Assembly (NCBI RefSeq): GCF_016862455.1
Contig: NZ_BOMZ01000091.1
Location: 1-64,000, forward strand
DNA length: 64,000 nucleotides
Origin: Actinoplanes utahensis
Lineage (GTDB): Bacteria > Actinomycetota > Actinomycetes > Mycobacteriales > Micromonosporaceae
Direction: 5' to 3'
Under the pieces are notes generated by a model. The model was not told the DNA's origin and did not search any database. It saw nothing but the letters and a program-made list of their open reading frames with translations. The position numbers and the translations under genes are program-made. Within the stretch, counting starts at the first letter, position 1. Every line of letters begins with the position of its first letter. Below, piece after piece: positions 1 to 10,105 of the stretch.

Positions 1-241
1 GGCAGGTTGCGGCGGTCGAACCGCGAGGGGCCGCTCCGGCCCGCCGGCCGCGCCGCGGTCCGGGCGGCGGGCCCGCCTCGCGCGGTGGTCCGGGACGGTG
101 TAGCCCGGCGAGGGGCGATCCGGGGCGTACAAAAGAAGATCTTCAGGAACTTGCCAGTTTTTGCGGGGGCCGCGCGGGTTATCGGTTGTCCATGAGCAGC
201 AGGGACAGCAGGTCGTCCAGTGACCGCGCGGGCCGTACCGC
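1..241. other. Upstream region with no gene recognised
   Basis: No convincing coding region is seen in this leader of the first gene. It holds a perfect 10-bp palindrome GAAGATCTTC at 135-144, a core that recurs at 44101-44110 in front of a hydrolase gene. An open frame reads through on the minus strand, but it overlaps the conserved N-terminus of the downstream GH65 gene and is taken as a shadow. The promoter of that gene probably lies here; no clear -35/-10 pair was found. Confidence 0.4.
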
Positions 242-2599
242 ATGATCGACGAAGAGATCTGCCCGGCGGATGCCTGGAAAGTTCGGGAGACCCGCCTCGA
301 AACCGGCCTGCTGGCCCAGATGGAGTCGGTGTTCGCGCTGGCCAACGGGTATCTGGGGCTGCGCGGGAACCTGGACGAGGGCGAACCGCACGAGATCTCC
401 GGAACGTATCTGAACTCGTTCTACGAGAAACGGCCGCTGCCGTACCCGGAGGGCGGCTACGGGTATCCGGAACAGGGGCAGACCGTCGTGAACGTGACCG
501 ACGGCAAGATCATCCGGTTGATGGTGAACGACGAGCAGTTCCATGTCGGGCGCGGGGTGCTGCGTTCGCACGAGCGGGTGCTCGATCTGCGCACCGGCCT
601 GCTGCGGCGCGACGTCGAGTGGGAGTCACCGGCCGGGCGGCGGGTCCGGGTCCGCAGCGAGCGCCTGGTCTCGTTCACGCAGCGTGCGGTCGCGGCGATC
701 CGTTACGAAGTGGAGGCGATCGACCAGCCGGTGCGGATCACCCTGCAGTCGTGCCTGGCCGCCGACGAGGAGCAGGTGAAGGTCTCCGAGGACCCGCGGG
801 TCGCGGCGGCCCTGAAGGATCCGCTGGTCGCGGTCGAGCAGGACGGCGAGCAGCACGGCGCGGTGCTGCTGCACCGGACCCGTCGCAGCGGTCTGCTGCT
901 GGCCGCCGGAATGGATCATGTGGTGGACGCGCCCGGCGATCTCGAGGAGGAGACCGACGTCCGGCCCGACTGGGCACGCACGACGCTGGTCACCGTGCTG
1001 CGGCCCGGCGAGCGGTTGCGGTTGGTCAAGTTCCTGGGGTACGGCTGGAGCGCCGACCGTTCGCCCGATGCGCTCCGTGACCAGGTCGCGGCCGTGCTGA
1101 ACGGGGCACGCTACGCCGGATGGGACGGTCTCGTGGCGGCCCAGCGCGAGTACCTCGACGACTTCTGGGACGCCGCCGACGTGGAGATCGACGGCGATCC
1201 GGCGTTGCAGCAGGCGGTCCGGTTCGGGCTGTTCCACGTGTTGCAGGCGGGCGCGCGAGCCGAACGCCGGCCGATTCCGGGCAAGGGCCTGACCGGCCCG
1301 GGCTACGACGGGCACGCCTTCTGGGACACCGAGGGTTACGTGCTGCCGCTGCTGATGTACACCGCCCCGCGGGCCGCCGCCGACGCGCTGCGCTGGCGGC
1401 ACTCGATCCTGCCGTACGCCCGGGAACGCGCCGGAACCCTCGGGCTGTCCGGGGCGGCGTTCCCGTGGCGGACCCTCGGCGGGCAGGAATGCTCGGCGTA
1501 CTGGCCGGCCGGCACCGCGGCCCTGCACCTGAACGCGGTGATCGCCCGGGCCGTCGACCGCTACCGCCTGGTCACCGGCGACACCGCGCTGGAACGCGAG
1601 GGCGGCCTGGAGATCCTGGTGGAGACGGCCCGGCTGTGGGTGTCGCACGGCCATCACGACGCGTACGGTGTCTGGCACGTGGACGGGGTGACCGGCCCGG
1701 ACGAGTACAGCGCGGTCGCCGACGACAACGTGTTCACCAACCTGATGGCCGCCCGGAACCTGCGGGCCGCCGCGGCCGCGTGCGAGCGGCATCCCGACCT
1801 GGCGCGCCGGCTGGGGGTGCGACCCGAGGAGCCGGCCGCGTGGCTGGGATGTGCCGAGGCGGTGCACGTGCCGTACGACGAACGGCTCGGCGTGCACCCG
1901 CAGTCCGAAGGCTTCACTCGTTACGCTCCGTGGCATTTCCCGGACGAGCATCCGGGCGAGCCGCTGATGATGCTCGCTCCGTACTTCCAGCTCTACCGCC
2001 GGCAGGTGTGCAAGCAGGCCGACCTGTTGCTGGCCATGCACTGGTGCGCCGACGACTTCACCGCCGACCAGAAGGCCCGCAACGTCGACTACTACGAGCG
2101 GATCACGGTGCGGGACTCGTCACTGTCCGCCTGCACCCAGGCGGTCATGTGCGCCGAGGTGGGCCACCTCGAACTGGCCCACGACTACGCCTGGGAGGCC
2201 GCCATGGTCGACCTGCGCGACCTGCACGGCAACACCCGCGACGGCCTGCACGTGGCGTCGCTGGCGGGGGCGTGGTCGGCGATCGTCGAGGGCTTCGGCG
2301 GGCTGCGGGAGCTCGACCACGGCCCGGCCGTCCTGGCCCTCGACCCGCGGTTGCCGTCCGGAATCACCCGGCTGCGGTTCAACCTGCGGCACAGCGGGGT
2401 GCGGCTGCAGGTCGAGGTCGACCACGAGACGGTACGGGTGTCGGTGCGTGACGGCGCGGACGCCCGGCTGACCATCCGGCTTTACGACGAGCAGGCGGAG
2501 GTCACCGTGGTGGAGGCGGTGACGCGCCCGATCGTACCGCTGAAGCCTCTGCTCCCGGCCCCGCCGCAGCCGCCGGGGTATGCGCCGCGGCGGCGTTAG
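242..2599 (+). CDS. GH65 family glycoside phosphorylase/hydrolase
   Basis: A 785-residue cytoplasmic enzyme of glycoside hydrolase family 65 (maltose, trehalose or kojibiose phosphorylase type), which splits alpha-glucosyl disaccharides, usually with phosphate, to beta-glucose 1-phosphate plus glucose. The N-terminal beta-sandwich starts with the typical segment around residues 20-45 (ESVFALANGYLGLRG). The (alpha/alpha)6 barrel carries VTGPDEY with E488 in the position of the family's general acid. A short beta domain ends the protein. Length is normal for the family. ATG 242 is chosen because family similarity begins at once; no Shine-Dalgarno is visible. Substrate cannot be read from sequence. 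No beta-phosphoglucomutase, the usual partner, is seen in the window. Confidence 0.9.
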   Translation: MIDEEICPADAWKVRETRLETGLLAQMESVFALANGYLGLRGNLDEGEPHEISGTYLNSFYEKRPLPYPEGGYGYPEQGQTVVNVTDGKIIRLMVNDEQFHVGRGVLRSHERVLDLRTGLLRRDVEWESPAGRRVRVRSERLVSFTQRAVAAIRYEVEAIDQPVRITLQSCLAADEEQVKVSEDPRVAAALKDPLVAVEQDGEQHGAVLLHRTRRSGLLLAAGMDHVVDAPGDLEEETDVRPDWARTTLVTVLRPGERLRLVKFLGYGWSADRSPDALRDQVAAVLNGARYAGWDGLVAAQREYLDDFWDAADVEIDGDPALQQAVRFGLFHVLQAGARAERRPIPGKGLTGPGYDGHAFWDTEGYVLPLLMYTAPRAAADALRWRHSILPYARERAGTLGLSGAAFPWRTLGGQECSAYWPAGTAALHLNAVIARAVDRYRLVTGDTALEREGGLEILVETARLWVSHGHHDAYGVWHVDGVTGPDEYSAVADDNVFTNLMAARNLRAAAAACERHPDLARRLGVRPEEPAAWLGCAEAVHVPYDERLGVHPQSEGFTRYAPWHFPDEHPGEPLMMLAPYFQLYRRQVCKQADLLLAMHWCADDFTADQKARNVDYYERITVRDSSLSACTQAVMCAEVGHLELAHDYAWEAAMVDLRDLHGNTRDGLHVASLAGAWSAIVEGFGGLRELDHGPAVLALDPRLPSGITRLRFNLRHSGVRLQVEVDHETVRVSVRDGADARLTIRLYDEQAEVTVVEAVTRPIVPLKPLLPAPPQPPGYAPRRR

Positions 2600-2647
2600 G
2601 CCGTCGCGGGCACTCACCGTCGTCGCCGGATTGCCGATAGGTGGGGA

Positions 2648-3901
2648 GTGAGAGCCGCACCTTTCGCCCCGTCCTTCGGTGACCTGCTGCGTGACGGCGG
2701 GCTGCACTGTGTCTTCCAGCCGTTCGTCGACGTGGACACCGGGGCGGTGGTGGGCTTCGAGGCGCTGCTGCGCGGCCCGGCGGGGACCGCGTGGCAGTCG
2801 CCGCTGGCCCTGCTGGACGCGGCCCGTTCGGCCGGGCGTCTCGCCGACCTGGAACGGGCGTCGCTGACCGCGGCCCTGACCACGGTGGCCCGGGAGTCGG
2901 CGGGCCGCCCGGTCACGCTCTTCGTCAACCTGGAGCCGTCCACGCTGACCCGGCGCCTGGACGTGGTCCTCGACGCGGTCGCCGATCGGCCCGCGCACGT
3001 CACCGTGGTCGTGGAGATCACCGAACGGGCGCTGGCCGACGACCTGGCGGGAGTGCTGGCCGGCGCGGAACGACTGCGTGAGGCCGGTTGCGCCATCGCC
3101 CTGGACGACGTGGGGGTGCACCCGGAGTCCCTCGCGTTCATCCCGCTGGTCCGGCCCGAGGTGGTCAAGCTCGACCTGAAGCTGCTGCGCACGGTCAAGG
3201 ATCCGGCGACGGTCACGGTGGCCGGGGCGGTCCGCGCCTACGCCGAGCAGGTCGGGGCGGAGGTCGTCGCCGAGGGCATCGAGACCCCGGAGGATCTGAT
3301 CCGCGCGCAGGTGCTCGGTGCCACCCTCGGCCAGGGCTGGCTGTGGGGCCGCGGCGCACGGAACCTGGTCCCGTGGACGTCCGCGCCGGAACGGTTCGCG
3401 GCCCGGCCGATCGGCACGGCTCTGCGCACCACCCCGTACCAGCTGATCGGCTCCTGCCGCCGGATCCGGCTCGCGCCCAAGCACCTGCTGGTGCCGGTGT
3501 CGAAGACCCTGGAGCTGATGGCGTCGCAGGAGACGGTACGGCCGGTGCTGCTGGCCGCCTTCGAGCACGCTCGCTTCTTCCGCCCGTCCACCGTCCGCCG
3601 GTTCACCGATCTGGCCGCCCGACTGCCGTTCGTCGGCGCGCTCGGCGTCGACATGCCCGCCGCGCCGGCGCCCGGCGTCCGCGGTTCCCACCTCGACCCG
3701 ACCGACCCGCTCGCCAGCGAGTGGACGGTGGTGGTCCTCGGCGCTCACACGGCGGCCGCCCTGATGGCCCGCGACCTCGGTGACACCGGCCCGGACGCGG
3801 ACCGCCAGTTCGAGTTCGTCGTCAGTTACGACCGCACGATCGTCACCGCCGCGGCCCACTCCATGATCGGCCGGCTCACTCCGGAGACGTCCGCCGGATG
3901 A
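2648..3901 (+). CDS. EAL-DICT protein, probable c-di-GMP phosphodiesterase
   Basis: A 417-residue cytoplasmic protein. Residues about 10-250 form an EAL domain with E38 of the EAL triad, the NLEP segment, the EITE motif, D153-D154, K174 and E209 (AEGIE), so the metal- and substrate-binding residues of an active cyclic-di-GMP phosphodiesterase look intact. Residues about 255-417 match the DICT type of sensory domain often joined to EAL or GGDEF domains in actinobacteria and cyanobacteria. There is no GGDEF partner and no membrane segment. GTG 2648 lies 48 bases after the GH65 stop; a GATAGG element 7 bases before it may be the -10 of a leaderless transcript. The signal sensed is unknown. Confidence 0.88.
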   Translation: MRAAPFAPSFGDLLRDGGLHCVFQPFVDVDTGAVVGFEALLRGPAGTAWQSPLALLDAARSAGRLADLERASLTAALTTVARESAGRPVTLFVNLEPSTLTRRLDVVLDAVADRPAHVTVVVEITERALADDLAGVLAGAERLREAGCAIALDDVGVHPESLAFIPLVRPEVVKLDLKLLRTVKDPATVTVAGAVRAYAEQVGAEVVAEGIETPEDLIRAQVLGATLGQGWLWGRGARNLVPWTSAPERFAARPIGTALRTTPYQLIGSCRRIRLAPKHLLVPVSKTLELMASQETVRPVLLAAFEHARFFRPSTVRRFTDLAARLPFVGALGVDMPAAPAPGVRGSHLDPTDPLASEWTVVVLGAHTAAALMARDLGDTGPDADRQFEFVVSYDRTIVTAAAHSMIGRLTPETSAG

Positions 3902-3989
3902 CGATCGAATTCTGAACCGGTTAACCCCGTGATCAGCATCGATGCCCCCTATTGATCTTGATGAGTGGCGCATGCTTCGGCGCCCGGCC

Positions 3990-4020
3990 TTGACAAGACA
4001 AAATTAAGCCACTTAATAAT
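3990..4020 (+). promoter_or_regulatory. Promoter and operator of the ABC importer operon
   Basis: TTGACA (3990-3995) is followed after 18 bases by TAATAA (4014-4019; AATAAT is one base further), an AT-rich island in otherwise GC-rich DNA. Spacer and -10 carry the inverted repeat ATTAAG-CCA-CTTAAT (4003-4017). A repressor bound there would block polymerase. The regulator is not identified; no regulator gene adjoins. Confidence 0.6.
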
Positions 4021-4102
4021 GGCCCGTCGATAGGTTGACCTGGCGCTCCCCGAGTGGAAGTGCGGGTGGACCGCGTCCGTGATCGGATCGAGGGAGCCAC
4101 TG

Positions 4103-5788
4103 ATGTTCCACCTCACCAAGAGCCGGGTGGTCGCCACGGCCGCTGTGCTGGCGTTAGGGCTGGCGGGCTGTACCGGTTCGGGCGACACCGGTAAGTCGGG
4201 CGGGAACGGCGACAGCTCGATCACCGTCTTCAACGGCGCCAACGGGGCGATCGTGGAGAACTGGAACCCGTTCATCCCGAACTTCCTGCAACCCACCAGC
4301 GGCGCCATCCACGAGGCGCTGTTCTGGTACAACATGGCCACCGACGCGCCGCCGCAGCCGATGCTCGGCACCGCGTACCGGTGGAACGCCGAAGGCACCG
4401 AGCTGACGATCACCACGCGTGAGGGCGTCACGTGGACCGACGGCAAGCCGTTCACCGCCAAGGACGTGGCGTTCACCTTCGACCTGATCCGCCGGAACAA
4501 GGCGATCAACGCCACGAACCTGCAGATCAAGAGCGCGGTGGCGAAGGACGACAAGACCGCGGTGCTCACCTTCGGGGTGAAGACCTTCACCGACGAGGCC
4601 GCGATCATCGGCCACACCCCGATCGTTCCCGAGCACATCTGGAGCAAGATCGGCGACCCGTCGAAGACCATCAACCCGAACCCGGTCGGCACCGGGCCGT
4701 ACAAGCTCAAGACGTTCTCCGCGCAGAGCTATGTGCTGGAGAAGAACCCGAGCTACTGGCAGGCGGGCAAGCCGCAGATCCAGAACGTCCGCTTCATCAG
4801 CCTGGCCACCGCCGACGCCGCGAGTGCCGCGCTGACCGCCGGCCAGGTCGACTGGATGACCTCCTTCCTGCCCGGCCTGGACCAGCTGCTGAAGAACCAC
4901 AAGGAGCTGACGTACGTCAACACGCCGGCCATGACCACCGCGATCTTCACCTGCTCGAACGCCGCGCTCGGCTGCACCGGCCCGCAGACCGACGTCGCCG
5001 TGCGCCAGGCCATCTACCACGCCCTCAACCGGGACCAGCTCAACAAGCTGGCCGGCGGCGGGTTCGCGGGCACCGCCTCGCCGACCATGCTGCTGCCCGA
5101 GCGGGACAAGAAGTGGATCGCCGACCCGGCGCAGGCGACCATCCCCGGCACCGCCGACGTGGCGAAGGCCAACCAGATCCTGGACGCCGCCGGCTGGGTC
5201 AAGGGTGGCGACGGGATCCGGGCCAAGGGCGGCCAGCGGCTGTCCATGACAATCCAGACGGTCACCGGGTGGAGCGACTACATCTCGCTCAACGACGCGA
5301 TGGCCCAGCAGTTCAAGGAGGTCGGGATCGAGCTGAAGCCGTCCCAGATGTCGTGGAACGAGTGGAGCAACAACCAGGTGCAGGGCAAGTTCCAGCTGTC
5401 GCTGGACTCGATCGGGCTGGGCGCCAACTCCAACCCGTACCACACCTACCAGCCGAAATACTCCTCGGCGACCACCGCGAAGGTCGGTGAGGCGGCCCGC
5501 AACAGCGGCAACTTCGCCCGGTACGACAACCCGGTGGTGGACAGGGCGGTCCAGGCGGCGGCCGGCACCAACGACGAGAACGTCCAGAAGGAACAGTACA
5601 AGATCATCCAGCAGGAGATCGTACGGGACCTGCCGTACATCCCGGTCTATGTGAACTCGCTGCTGACGGAGTTCAACACCAGCCGTGCCACCGGCTGGCC
5701 CAGCAACGAGGACAAGTACGCCCTGCCCGCCTCCTGGAAGATCTGGGACAACGGCATCGTGCTGGCCAACCTCAAGCCGGCCCAGTAG
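4103..5788 (+). CDS. ABC transporter substrate-binding lipoprotein, family 5
   Basis: A 561-residue extracytoplasmic binding protein of the DppA/OppA type (SBP_bac_5). The signal peptide ends in the lipobox LAGC with C23 as predicted lipidated residue. The mature chain has the family features: the AYRWNAEGTELTITTREGVTWTDG-type first domain, the GTGPYKL motif and the second lobe with 'LNRDQL'. ATG 4103 is preferred over an upstream in-frame GTG at 4079 because it has GAGGGAG six bases ahead and starts the signal peptide directly. It is first in an operon with two permeases and two ATPases. The family takes up peptides, but actinobacterial members also import oligosaccharides, so the cargo is open. 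Confidence 0.92.
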   Translation: MFHLTKSRVVATAAVLALGLAGCTGSGDTGKSGGNGDSSITVFNGANGAIVENWNPFIPNFLQPTSGAIHEALFWYNMATDAPPQPMLGTAYRWNAEGTELTITTREGVTWTDGKPFTAKDVAFTFDLIRRNKAINATNLQIKSAVAKDDKTAVLTFGVKTFTDEAAIIGHTPIVPEHIWSKIGDPSKTINPNPVGTGPYKLKTFSAQSYVLEKNPSYWQAGKPQIQNVRFISLATADAASAALTAGQVDWMTSFLPGLDQLLKNHKELTYVNTPAMTTAIFTCSNAALGCTGPQTDVAVRQAIYHALNRDQLNKLAGGGFAGTASPTMLLPERDKKWIADPAQATIPGTADVAKANQILDAAGWVKGGDGIRAKGGQRLSMTIQTVTGWSDYISLNDAMAQQFKEVGIELKPSQMSWNEWSNNQVQGKFQLSLDSIGLGANSNPYHTYQPKYSSATTAKVGEAARNSGNFARYDNPVVDRAVQAAAGTNDENVQKEQYKIIQQEIVRDLPYIPVYVNSLLTEFNTSRATGWPSNEDKYALPASWKIWDNGIVLANLKPAQ

Positions 5789-5794
5789 GCGCAC

Positions 5795-6784
5795 GTGCGG
5801 CACCTGTTCCGGAAACTCGGGTTCTACCTGGTCGCTCTCTGGGCGGCGCTCACCGTCAACTTCGTCATCCCGCGGATGATGCCCGGCGACCCGGTGGACA
5901 TCATGCTGGCGAAGCTGGGGCAGAAGGGGCCGGTGAGCCCGGAGGCGAAGCAGGCCATCGAGGCGATGCTCGGCACCGACTCCAGCCAGTCGCTCCTGTC
6001 GCAGTACGGCGACTACCTCGGCGGCCTGGCCTCGGGTGAACTGGGCGTCTCACTGGTCTTCTTCCCGGCGTCGGTGAGCTCGATCATCGGGCAGACCCTG
6101 CCGTGGACGATCGGGCTGATCGGCCTGGCCACGATCATCAGCTTCCTGACCGGCGTGGGTCTGGGCACCCTCGCCGGCTGGAAGCGGGGCTCGTGGGCGG
6201 ACAACCTGATCCCGGTGACCACGATGTTCCAGTCGGTGCCGTACTTCTGGCTGGCCCTGATCCTGCTCTTCGCGTTCGGCAGCATATGGCCGCTGTTCCC
6301 GCTGAACGGCGGCTACGACGTCTACAACGTCACGCCCGGCTGGAACGCGCCGTTCCTCGGCTCGGTCCTGTATTACGGCACGCTGCCCGCGCTGACCATC
6401 ATCATCTCGTCGGTCGGCGGCTGGATGCTCGGCATGCGCAACATGATGGTCTCCACGCTCTCCGAGGACTACATGGTCACCGCGGAGGCGAAAGGGCTGC
6501 GGTCCGGCCGGATCATGCGCCGGTACGCGGCCCGCAACGCGGTCCTGCCGTCCATCTCCGGGTTCGCCATCTCGCTCGGGTTCGTGGTCGCCGGGTCGAT
6601 CGTCACCGAGGCGGTGTTCTCCTACCCCGGGATCGGCTCGGCGCTGCTGCAGGCCGTCGGCGGCAACGACTACGCCCTCATCCAGGGCATTCTCCTGATC
6701 ATCACGCTGTCGGTCCTCGGTGCGAACCTGCTGGTGGACCTGCTGTATTCGGTCATCGACCCGCGCATCCGGGCCAGGAACTAG
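5795..6784 (+). CDS. ABC importer permease, DppB type
   Basis: A 329-residue inner-membrane permease of the BPD_transp_1 family (OppB/DppB class). It shows about six membrane segments, the first at residues 8-28, and the cytoplasmic EAA loop around residues 225-255 (AEAKGLRSGRIMRRYAARN) that docks on the ATPase. The GTG start is six bases after the binding-protein stop, so translation is probably coupled. With the DppC-type gene just downstream it forms the channel of the importer. Confidence 0.93.
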   Translation: MRHLFRKLGFYLVALWAALTVNFVIPRMMPGDPVDIMLAKLGQKGPVSPEAKQAIEAMLGTDSSQSLLSQYGDYLGGLASGELGVSLVFFPASVSSIIGQTLPWTIGLIGLATIISFLTGVGLGTLAGWKRGSWADNLIPVTTMFQSVPYFWLALILLFAFGSIWPLFPLNGGYDVYNVTPGWNAPFLGSVLYYGTLPALTIIISSVGGWMLGMRNMMVSTLSEDYMVTAEAKGLRSGRIMRRYAARNAVLPSISGFAISLGFVVAGSIVTEAVFSYPGIGSALLQAVGGNDYALIQGILLIITLSVLGANLLVDLLYSVIDPRIRARN

Positions 6785-6794
6785 AGGGACGGAC

Positions 6795-7732
6795 ATGGCC
6801 GCGAACCCCATCGCTCTCGACGTACCGATCCCACGCCGGCGGGTCACCCTCCCCCCGCTGACCGCGAAACTCGCCACCGGGCTGATCATCGGCGCCGCGA
6901 TCGTGCTGTTCGGGCTGATCGGCCCGCTGCTGGTGCAGGACCCGTCCCGGGTGAGCGACGTCGGCCTGGCCGGTCCCAGCGCCGAACACCTGCTCGGCAC
7001 CACCCAGACCGGCCAGGACGTCCTCGCCCAGCTGGCCTACGCCACCCGCGGCTCGCTGATCGTCGGCGCGATCGTCGGTGTCCTGACGCTGGCGCTGTCG
7101 GCGTTCTTCGGCATCGTCGGCGCCTACGCCGGCGGCTGGGTCGACGAGGCGTTCTCCCTGTTCACCAACATCATGCTGGTCATCCCCGGGCTGCCGGTGG
7201 TCATCGTGATCTCGGCGTACGTGGCCGACCGCAGCCTGCTCCTCGTCTCGGTGGTCCTCGCCATCACCAGCTGGGCCGGGTCGGCCCGGGTGCTGCGCGG
7301 TTCCACCCTGAGCCTGCGCAGCCGAGACTACGTGCTGGCCAGCCGGGTCGCGGGGGAGAAGCGCTGGCGGATCCTGGCCGTGGAGATCCTGCCGAACCTG
7401 ATCCCGCTGCTCGCCTCCCAGGTGGTGTTCGCGGTCATCTTCGCCATCCTCGGCGAGGCCGGCCTGTCGTACCTGGGTCTGGGCGCCAGCGACTCGTTCA
7501 CCTGGGGAACCATGCTCTACTACGCGCAGAACGGCCTGGCGCTGCGGCTCGGCGCCTGGTGGTGGTTCGTGCCGCCGGGGCTGATGCTGGCGCTGTTCGG
7601 CGCGGCACTGTCGCTGATCAACTTCTCGATCGACGAGATCATCAACCCGAAGCTGCGCAGCCAGACCCGCGCCGCCCGCCGCGGCTGGCGGATGTCCCGG
7701 GAGCAGCTGCGCAAGGCCAAGGAGTCGACGCT

Positions 7733-7736
<4 letters not shown>
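6795..7736 (+). CDS. ABC importer permease, DppC type
   Basis: A 313-residue membrane permease of the OppC/DppC class with the extended N-terminal region before the first helix and the EAA loop (ASRVAGEKRWRILAVEILPN, about residue 185-205). ATG 6795 is preferred to an earlier in-frame start at 6720 because it follows the upstream stop by ten bases, has GAGGGAC ahead, and the longer form would overlap the DppB gene. Its stop overlaps the next start (GTGA). Confidence 0.93.
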
Positions 7737-8613
<877 letters not shown>

Positions 8614-8617
<4 letters not shown>

Positions 8618-9387
8618 CCGTCCTGGAAGCACGCGGCCTGATCAAGGACTACCGCGGGATCCGTGCCGTCGACGACGTCAGCCTCACCCTGGAACACGGC
8701 CGGACCGTGGCCCTGGTCGGGCAGAGCGGCAGCGGCAAATCCACCATGGCCCGGCTGCTGCTCCAGCTCGAACGCCCGACCTCCGGGGAGATCCTCCTCG
8801 ACGGGGAGCCGGTCGCCCGCCGGGGCAAGAGGCTCACGCTCTATCGGCGTACCGTCCAGATGGTCTTTCAAGATCCGTTCGCGTCGCTGAACCCGTACCA
8901 CGACGTCGAGCACCATCTCGCCCGGCCGATCCGCCTGCACAACCCGAAGATGTCCGCCGACGACGTGCACCGCCGGGTCCTGCACCTGCTCGAACGCGTC
9001 CGCCTCACCCCGGCCGCGCACGTCGCCCGCCGCCGCCCGCACGAGCTCTCCGGCGGCCAGCGGCAGCGCGTCGCGATCGCCCGCGCGCTCGCCCCGGAAC
9101 CCGGGGTGCTGATCGCCGACGAACCGGTGTCCATGCTCGACGTGTCGATCCGCCTCGGCGTGCTCAACCTGCTCGCCACCCTGCAGCGCGAGGAGGACCT
9201 GGGCGTCCTCTACATCACCCACGACCTGGCCACCGCACGGCACTTCTCCGACGACATCCTCGTCATGTACCGCGGGAAGATCGTCGAACGCGGTCCCGCC
9301 GACTCCGTCATCCTCGACCCGCAGCACGACTACACCAAGACGCTCGCCGACGCCGCCCCCAACCCGGACCGACGGCTCGCTCGGTGA
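8614..9387 (+). CDS. ABC importer ATPase, DppF type
   Basis: A 257-residue second ATPase of the importer. Walker A is GQSGSGKST (about residues 36-44), Q-loop VQMVFQDPF, signature LSGGQRQR, Walker B LIADEPVSMLD, and H-loop YITHDLA. It begins with GTG in a GTGA overlap with the DppD-type gene. It is the last gene of the five-gene operon; the converging gene ends 18 bases beyond and no clear hairpin terminator lies between. Confidence 0.93.
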
Positions 9388-9405
9388 CGGCAGACCTCGC
9401 GAGTG

Positions 9406-10008
9406 CTAGGAGAACTTGAATATGATCATGATCAGCGCGAGCGCGCCGCCGAGCCAACTGATCGCCGCCACCCCCAGCAAGTTCATCCACGGCTTCGCCT
9501 GAAAGTCGTCCTTGTTCTTCTTCCTCTTCGGCCTCTCCAAGGGCGGGAACACTCCGCCGAAGACCCCGAAGAGCGACAGGCCGTACAGGACCATGATCAG
9601 GAAGGCGCCGTAGTGGGCGCCGGGGTCGCGCCGCCCGGCGGAGTCCGACATCGTCGGCGCGATCTCGGCGACCGGCACCGCGATCAGCGCCACCAGCAGG
9701 TGATACAACACCAGCACGGCCACCATCATCCACCCGTACCCCACGCGTGCCCGGCGCAGCAGAGCGGCAGGGGTCTGGAACACCGCGCCGGCCACCAGCC
9801 AGACGACGCTCACCAGCAGCAGGTTGAAACCTTCGCTGCGCAGAGCCTCCCGCGCGGACGCCAACGGGCCACCGGCGTCGGCCGTCCAGTTGGCGTAGAT
9901 CGCGACGACGACACCAGCGGCGATCGCGAGCGCGGCGCCCACCGAACGCGCCACGATCTGTACGGGATCGGCGCCCTGCTGCGCCACGGAGGGGGATGGC
10001 CGGGACAT
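9406..10008 (-). CDS. Five-helix membrane protein of unknown function
   Basis: A 200-residue integral membrane protein that I do not recognise. About five hydrophobic segments are visible, separated by short loops; the fourth loop is strongly basic (RPKRKKNKDD). ATG at 10006-10008 is chosen because the upstream frame to 10119 is arginine- and glycine-rich and would overlap the start of the divergent HEAT-repeat gene. The two genes diverge with about 97 bases between starts. Confidence 0.65.
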   Translation of the reverse strand: MSRPSPSVAQQGADPVQIVARSVGAALAIAAGVVVAIYANWTADAGGPLASAREALRSEGFNLLLVSVVWLVAGAVFQTPAALLRRARVGYGWMMVAVLVLYHLLVALIAVPVAEIAPTMSDSAGRRDPGAHYGAFLIMVLYGLSLFGVFGGVFPPLERPKRKKNKDDFQAKPWMNLLGVAAISWLGGALALIMIIFKFS

Positions 10009-10105
10009 CCGGCGATCATAGATTCCGTACGCGAACGGATGGCCGCGGCCCGTCCCGGCCGCCGCCCCGAATCGACGGCCGGCGCTGTGATGGCAGAATC
10101 CGCGG

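Noticed and set aside
179-571. Minus-strand frame ending in LDDLLSLLLMDNR
   Set aside because: It overlaps the conserved GH65 N-terminus, so it cannot be a separate gene with confidence.
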